From Puia dinghuensis (lineage in GTDB: Bacteria > Bacteroidota > Bacteroidia > Chitinophagales > Chitinophagaceae): a stretch of DNA of 9,965 nt. Under the pieces are notes generated by a model. It ran no database searches, was not told where the DNA came from, and was given only the letters and a program-made list of their open reading frames with translations. Location of the stretch: assembly GCA_026224995.1 (NCBI GenBank), contig JAMFRX010000250.1, positions 1-9,965 of the forward strand, read 5' to 3'. The position numbers were made by a program, and so were the translations under genes. Below, one piece after another: positions 7,128 through 9,965 of the stretch (within the stretch, counting starts at the first letter, position 1; each line of letters starts with the position of its first letter).

Positions 7128-7910
7128 CTATTGTTTAAGAATAGTAAAAGATGGAAGACCATCGAGGCCGGTGATCCTGACGATATACATACCTTTTGCA
7201 AATCCATGGAAATCAAATTCGACCTGGTTCGCACCGGCGACGAGCTCTACTGCCCGGCTCAGCAACAATCGGCCGCGTGTGTCGTACCAATTTACGGTCG
7301 CCTGTCTCGCGGCATCGGTTTGGATATGTATAAAGACCTGGCTGGTGGCAGGATTAGGATAAACCGTGCAGCTCAGGTTGGTGTTTAGGATAACGACCAC
7401 AATGGGTGAATAGGAAACTGAGCCGCTCAAGTCGACCTCCTTCAACCTGTAATAGTCCTTGCCCGCGTGCGGGAAGGAGTCCGTTGCATGATAGGTATTC
7501 ATCGTGGCGGGATTGTTAATGCTCTGAACAGTAAACAGGGTGGAAAAAGCCAACCCATCCGTTGAACGTTCGACATTGAAGTAGCTGGTATTTACTTCCT
7601 GATCCGTCATCCATTGCAACTGGGTGCGACCATCGCTGAGGATCGCCGTAAAGGACAGGATATGCAAGGGCAGGGGGGCGCTGGCGTCAAGCGGCTGCTG
7701 AAAGCCCTGGGTGAGGATGGCCCCGGCGCCGGTATAGGCCTGCACGGTTGTTTCGCCGAGAGTGAAGCTCAGCGATGCGTTGCCGCCCGTAAAATAGCCT
7801 CCGCTGCTGCTGACCACCTGGGCAAGCGGGGCCTGGGCAAACGAGTCGCCGGTCAGGAGCAGGAACGGCAGGAGCAGGAATGGCAGGAATAGAAGAGTGG
7901 AGTGTTTCAT
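7128..7910 (-). CDS. Secreted protein with type IX secretion C-terminal sorting domain
   Basis: This is a 260-residue protein with three parts. Residues 1-25 are a Sec signal peptide with a repetitive core (LPFLLLPFLLL) ending at FAQ. Residues about 30-70 form the module VVSSSGGYFTGGNASLSF to TQGFQQP, common at the start of T9SS cargo in Bacteroidota. The middle (about 82-170) is a fibronectin-III-like beta sandwich containing LQWMTDQEVNTSYFNVERS and DYYRLKEVD. The last 75 or so residues are a type A T9SS sorting domain: VYPNPATSQVFIHI, then WYDTRGRLLLS, then KGMYIVRI and a final Lys-Gln. The protein should cross the outer membrane by T9SS and be surface-attached or released. It starts 8 bp after the S74 gene and almost certainly shares its transcript. 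No catalytic domain is seen, so an adhesive or structural role is likely. Confidence 0.88.
   Translation of the reverse strand: MKHSTLLFLPFLLLPFLLLTGDSFAQAPLAQVVSSSGGYFTGGNASLSFTLGETTVQAYTGAGAILTQGFQQPLDASAPLPLHILSFTAILSDGRTQLQWMTDQEVNTSYFNVERSTDGLAFSTLFTVQSINNPATMNTYHATDSFPHAGKDYYRLKEVDLSGSVSYSPIVVVILNTNLSCTVYPNPATSQVFIHIQTDAARQATVNWYDTRGRLLLSRAVELVAGANQVEFDFHGFAKGMYIVRITGLDGLPSFTILKQ
7854..7883. repeat. Two tandem 15-bp units inside the signal-peptide coding region
   Basis: The plus strand has CAGGAGCAGGAACGG (7854-7868) directly followed by CAGGAGCAGGAATGG (7869-7883), with one mismatch, and then a partial third copy. The units encode the repeated LPFLL-type hydrophobic core of the T9SS-cargo signal peptide. 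Gain or loss of a unit would change the core by five residues without shifting the frame. Confidence 0.8.
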
Positions 7911-7918
7911 GTTTGGGT

Positions 7919-9700
7919 TTATTTGCCAACCGGGGTATGGCTGAGGGATGATGATTCCAGTCTGCTGATCCTGTTCCTGAGCGATTCGATCAGCTGCGCC
8001 TGCCGGCTCACGAGCTTGCTGAGCTCCTGCGTGGCGGAGATATTGAGGGCGCTGAGACCCTCGTAATCGACGGTCCGGAAGTCGTCGACCTCTTCCCCAT
8101 AGACGAAGGCTTTTTGGCTGCGAAGCGCGGGGGACTTGATCTCTACCTGCCGGATGGAGGGGATAGAGATGATCTGATAAGGTTTCATCAGGCCGCCGAC
8201 GGACATCCGGAGCCTCTTCGCCATGGCCGAAAGATGGTGGGGGCTGTCGAAGCTGAGGATATAGCCGCTGTCGGTTCGCTCCATTTTTGCCGTTTCCAGG
8301 TAAATGTTGGGGATAAAGCCTCTTTGTTTACGGATGACGTCGGGATAGACTTCCTCTACCTGTTGTGCAATGACCTTTTTGAATTTGCGATTGCCGGTTG
8401 CAATAGTATCTTTCATGGTGTAGTCGGTGACCCGGATGCGGTTCAATTTTTCAAGATCGGCTGCGGCGTCGCTGGGTCCAAGGATGTTTTTTACGCGCGC
8501 ATCCGAGGTTGCGTAAAAACCCTGTCCCCAAACATTGCCGGCCGAGGCATCGATAGCCATATTATTAGCCGAGCCGCTAAATCCACCGTGCGGTGGAAGT
8601 AATACTCCGGGATCGCCGGGGGCAGTTGCGACATAAAGACCGGTGTTGACAACAAGTGGAGAGGAGTTGGGGTCGCCGCCGCCGATGTTGAGGTTACCGC
8701 TGATCGAGGCATCTCCGCCATCCAGCAGGAAATCCCCGCTCTGGGCTTCGAACGCGGTCCGGTTGCCGCTGCCTGTGATGAAGATAGCGGTACCCGATGA
8801 AGCCGGTTGGATCTCTAATTTTACCGTTGTCGATGGATGAATGCCGATGCCTACATTGCCCGTGCCTCCGGCGGGCATCAGGGAAAAGCTCGTGTTGCTG
8901 AACCAGGTAGAGGTCGTCACATCCTGGAAGAAGGACATGGCCTGGGTTCCGTTGCCCATGGCCAGGTTGTTACTGGCAAAACCCGGCGTTGATCCGATCT
9001 GCAGCTGGTTTGTGGGAGACTCGGTGCCGATCCCCAGGTAGCCTGTGCTGCCAAAAGCAGGCATCAGCGAGAAGTTGTTATTGCTGAACCAGGTGGAGGT
9101 GAGACTGGCGCCGGCAAAACCAAATGACATACCCTGGGAACCATTGCCCATTGCAAAGGTATTGCCGATAAACGACGGCGGGTTACCAATCTGTACCAGG
9201 TTTTGGAGGGGGGCGTTACCAATGGCAATGCCGACGCTCCCGGAATTGCCGTTTGTGATATCATTGCCGCTGACTGTCCAGGGGCCGCCCGCCGAGCTGC
9301 CCGCGGCATTGGCATAGAGGGCATAGGGAACGCTCAGTAGCTGGGCAGTGCCATTGAGGGTATAGTGGCTGCCACCCGTCGGGTCCAGTTCGGTCCTGAG
9401 GTATTTGCTTCCCGTAGACCAGCTGATGACGGAAAAACTGCCGCTCACGACCGTGCCGGTACCGACGCCAAGCGTGAAAAGACCGAGATCATTGGTCGTG
9501 AGAGAGAAAGTTTCCGCATACACAACGGCGCCTGTTGCACTCCCGTCTAAGATGCTCAGCTGCAAGCCGATAGGTTTGTTTGCCAATAGGTTACCGGAGC
9601 CGTCGCGGGCGATGGCCTGGTAGTTGAAGGATTGTGGCGTCTGAGCGAATACCCCTGCGGCCATGAGAAGGCTGGCGAAGAACGTAAAGATCATTTTCAT
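7919..9700 (-). CDS. Tail-fibre-like protein with S74 (intramolecular chaperone) domain
   Basis: This is a 593-residue protein from the ATG at 9700. An upstream in-frame GTG at 9715 would add five residues but lies 1 bp from the -7 element, so the ATG is preferred. Residues 1-19 are a signal peptide (to VFA). Residues 20-131 form the domain QSFNYQAIARDGSGN to LLSVPYALYANA that begins many Bacteroidota S74 proteins. The stalk holds two copies of a 54-57-residue repeat (169-225 and 233-286) and glycine-rich beta-helix-like sequence. The S74 domain begins about 397 with SDARVK: Ser399 and Lys404 have the spacing of the Ser-Lys dyad used for self-cleavage in phage endosialidases and MYRF. The C-terminus has VDYEGLSALNISATQEL and a short coiled coil (about 558-585). 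Known S74 domains trimerise the fibre and are then released. No T9SS sorting domain is present; the next gene carries one. Confidence 0.88.
   Translation of the reverse strand: MKMIFTFFASLLMAAGVFAQTPQSFNYQAIARDGSGNLLANKPIGLQLSILDGSATGAVVYAETFSLTTNDLGLFTLGVGTGTVVSGSFSVISWSTGSKYLRTELDPTGGSHYTLNGTAQLLSVPYALYANAAGSSAGGPWTVSGNDITNGNSGSVGIAIGNAPLQNLVQIGNPPSFIGNTFAMGNGSQGMSFGFAGASLTSTWFSNNNFSLMPAFGSTGYLGIGTESPTNQLQIGSTPGFASNNLAMGNGTQAMSFFQDVTTSTWFSNTSFSLMPAGGTGNVGIGIHPSTTVKLEIQPASSGTAIFITGSGNRTAFEAQSGDFLLDGGDASISGNLNIGGGDPNSSPLVVNTGLYVATAPGDPGVLLPPHGGFSGSANNMAIDASAGNVWGQGFYATSDARVKNILGPSDAAADLEKLNRIRVTDYTMKDTIATGNRKFKKVIAQQVEEVYPDVIRKQRGFIPNIYLETAKMERTDSGYILSFDSPHHLSAMAKRLRMSVGGLMKPYQIISIPSIRQVEIKSPALRSQKAFVYGEEVDDFRTVDYEGLSALNISATQELSKLVSRQAQLIESLRNRISRLESSSLSHTPVGK
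8843..9196 (-). repeat. Duplicated stalk module within the S74 protein
   Basis: Two copies are encoded at 9196-9026 and 9004-8843. Both read from V/LQIG through AMGNG-S/T-Q and MSF, then STWFSN, FSLMPA and finally G-I-G. The copies are 57 and 54 residues, differing by a 3-residue deletion around GFAGASLT. This points to an in-gene duplication that lengthened the fibre stalk. Confidence 0.8.
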
Positions 9701-9716
9701 AACTGGATGTTTCACG

Positions 9717-9724
9717 CAAACCTA
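9717..9724 (-). promoter_or_regulatory. -7 promoter element of the S74-T9SS operon
   Basis: The minus strand reads TAGGTTTG, an exact TAnnTTTG match. It ends 16 bp upstream of the ATG at 9700, implying a leader of roughly 10 bases. This position is the main reason to prefer the ATG over the GTG at 9715. No TTG -33 element is seen at the usual distance, which fits a promoter that needs an activator. Confidence 0.55.
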
Positions 9725-9729
9725 CAGGG

Positions 9730-9785
9730 TAGAAATGCCGGATAGAAATGAGATGGGTGAACGACAAAAAGAATTGGTGAACGAC
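9730..9785. promoter_or_regulatory. Direct repeats upstream of the S74 operon, candidate response-regulator site
   Basis: GGTGAACGAC occurs perfectly at 9756-9765 and 9776-9785, a 20-bp period (about two helical turns). On the minus strand each copy reads GTCGTTCACC and lies upstream of the S74 -7 element, at about -43 and -63 from the expected start of transcription. A second pair, TAGAAATG, occurs at 9730-9737 and 9743-9750 across the -33 region. LytTR regulators bind paired direct repeats about 21 bp apart with a GTT core, which the longer repeat resembles only partly. Confidence 0.5.
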
Positions 9786-9805
9786 GGGGTACAGGGATAA
9801 AGAAT

Positions 9806-9813
9806 TATATTCG
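9806..9813 (+). promoter_or_regulatory. Candidate -7 element for the response-regulator gene
   Basis: TATATTCG matches TAnnTTTG at all but one position and ends 30 bp before the ATG at 9844. The distal GGTGAACGAC copy ends 20 bp upstream, near the -33 position, so the same repeats could also control this gene. This is tentative. Confidence 0.25.
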
Positions 9814-9843
9814 CTATAGTGTAAAATTCCAAAGCCGCATTGC

Positions 9844-9965
9844 ATGACAAACAAAATCACCTGTATGCTGGTGGATGACGACAGGGTGGACATGCTTACG
9901 ACTGCAGCCTTTCTTGAAACATATCCTTTTATTGAATTGACCGGAAGTTTTTCTTCCCCTGAGAC
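9844..9965 (+). CDS. Response regulator, receiver domain N-terminus (3' truncated by window), probably LytTR type
   Basis: The frame opens with ATG at 9844 and runs off the window after 40 codons. It begins MTNKITCMLVDDDRVDM: a hydrophobic first strand followed by the acidic Asp11-Asp12-Asp13 pocket, which is the start of a CheY-like receiver domain. The next helix (LTTAAFLETYP) and second strand (IELTGSFSSPE) follow the pattern common in Bacteroidota LytTR regulators, where the second strand reads like lxLxGxFsxpxe. The phospho-acceptor Asp and the output domain are off-window, so the LytTR assignment is an inference. It is divergent from the S74-T9SS operon, and direct repeats lie in the shared spacer. 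A partner sensor kinase may lie further to the right. Confidence 0.75.
   Translation, partial: MTNKITCMLVDDDRVDMLTTAAFLETYPFIELTGSFSSPE

Noticed and set aside
6972..7388. Plus-strand open frame of 138 codons overlapping the TetR 3' end and lying antisense to the T9SS-domain gene; its part at about 7046-7150 reads like ordinary protein (DLIKKPAALRYTDNPVLEKE).
   Set aside because: Most of it is opposite a firmly identified T9SS sorting domain, its start lies inside the TetR gene, and the product matches no family I know. A short gene remnant around 7050-7127 cannot be excluded.
8114..8602. Plus-strand open frame of 162 codons antisense to the S74 domain.
   Set aside because: The S74 motif and coiled coil on the minus strand are clearly the coding strand; the antisense product looks low in structure.
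7919..9715. S74 tail-fibre gene as evidence of a prophage.
   Set aside because: No other phage genes are present. The protein has a Sec signal peptide and the N-terminal domain typical of cellular Bacteroidota S74 proteins, and it shares an operon with a T9SS cargo.
9591..9893. Minus-strand open frame of 100 codons crossing the S74 5' end and the spacer.
   Set aside because: It overlaps the start of the divergent response regulator and the S74 signal region in another frame, and shows no domain.

Overview
The window looks like chromosomal DNA from a member of the Bacteroidota, probably near the Chitinophagaceae (the family is an inference from general protein style). The evidence is a type IX secretion (T9SS) sorting domain, a DUF5686 outer-membrane protein, an S74 tail-fibre-like protein with the N-terminal domain usual in this phylum, and two exact matches to the Bacteroidota -7 promoter element TAnnTTTG just upstream of genes. 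I see no tRNA, rRNA, insertion sequence, CRISPR array or phage structural operon. Gene density is high and intergenic gaps are short.

Layout, left to right. (1) 1-1233 (+) is the C-terminal part of a DUF5686 outer-membrane protein, cut by the window edge. It converges on a DUF1203 protein (1230-1709, -), and the two stop codons overlap. (2) A divergent spacer leads to a small plus-strand run: a DHCW-type cupin (1773-2117), an SRPBCC/AHSA1-like protein (2170-2610), a secreted predicted beta-barrel protein (2673-3932) and a DKNYY-repeat lipoprotein (3929-4663). The last two overlap by ATGA and are probably translationally coupled. (3) On the minus strand an alpha/beta hydrolase (6388-5582) and a PhzF-like isomerase (5575-4679) form a tight two-gene operon. 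A divergent TetR-family regulator (6458-7051, +) probably controls it: a repeated 9-bp motif lies over the hydrolase -7 element and again over the regulator's own start codon. (4) On the minus strand an S74 protein with an intact Ser-Lys self-cleavage motif (9700-7919) is followed 8 bp later by a protein with a T9SS C-terminal sorting domain (7910-7128). (5) At the right edge the first 40 codons of a response regulator, probably LytTR type, run divergently from that operon.

The most interesting region is the 143-bp spacer between the S74 start (ATG at 9700) and the response-regulator start (9844). It holds an exact -7 element for the S74 operon and, upstream of it, a perfect 10-bp direct repeat with a 20-bp period, the geometry expected for a LytTR-type activator. 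The working model is that the response regulator switches on an export pair: a self-cleaving trimeric fibre and a T9SS-exported surface protein. This is inferred from layout and motifs only.
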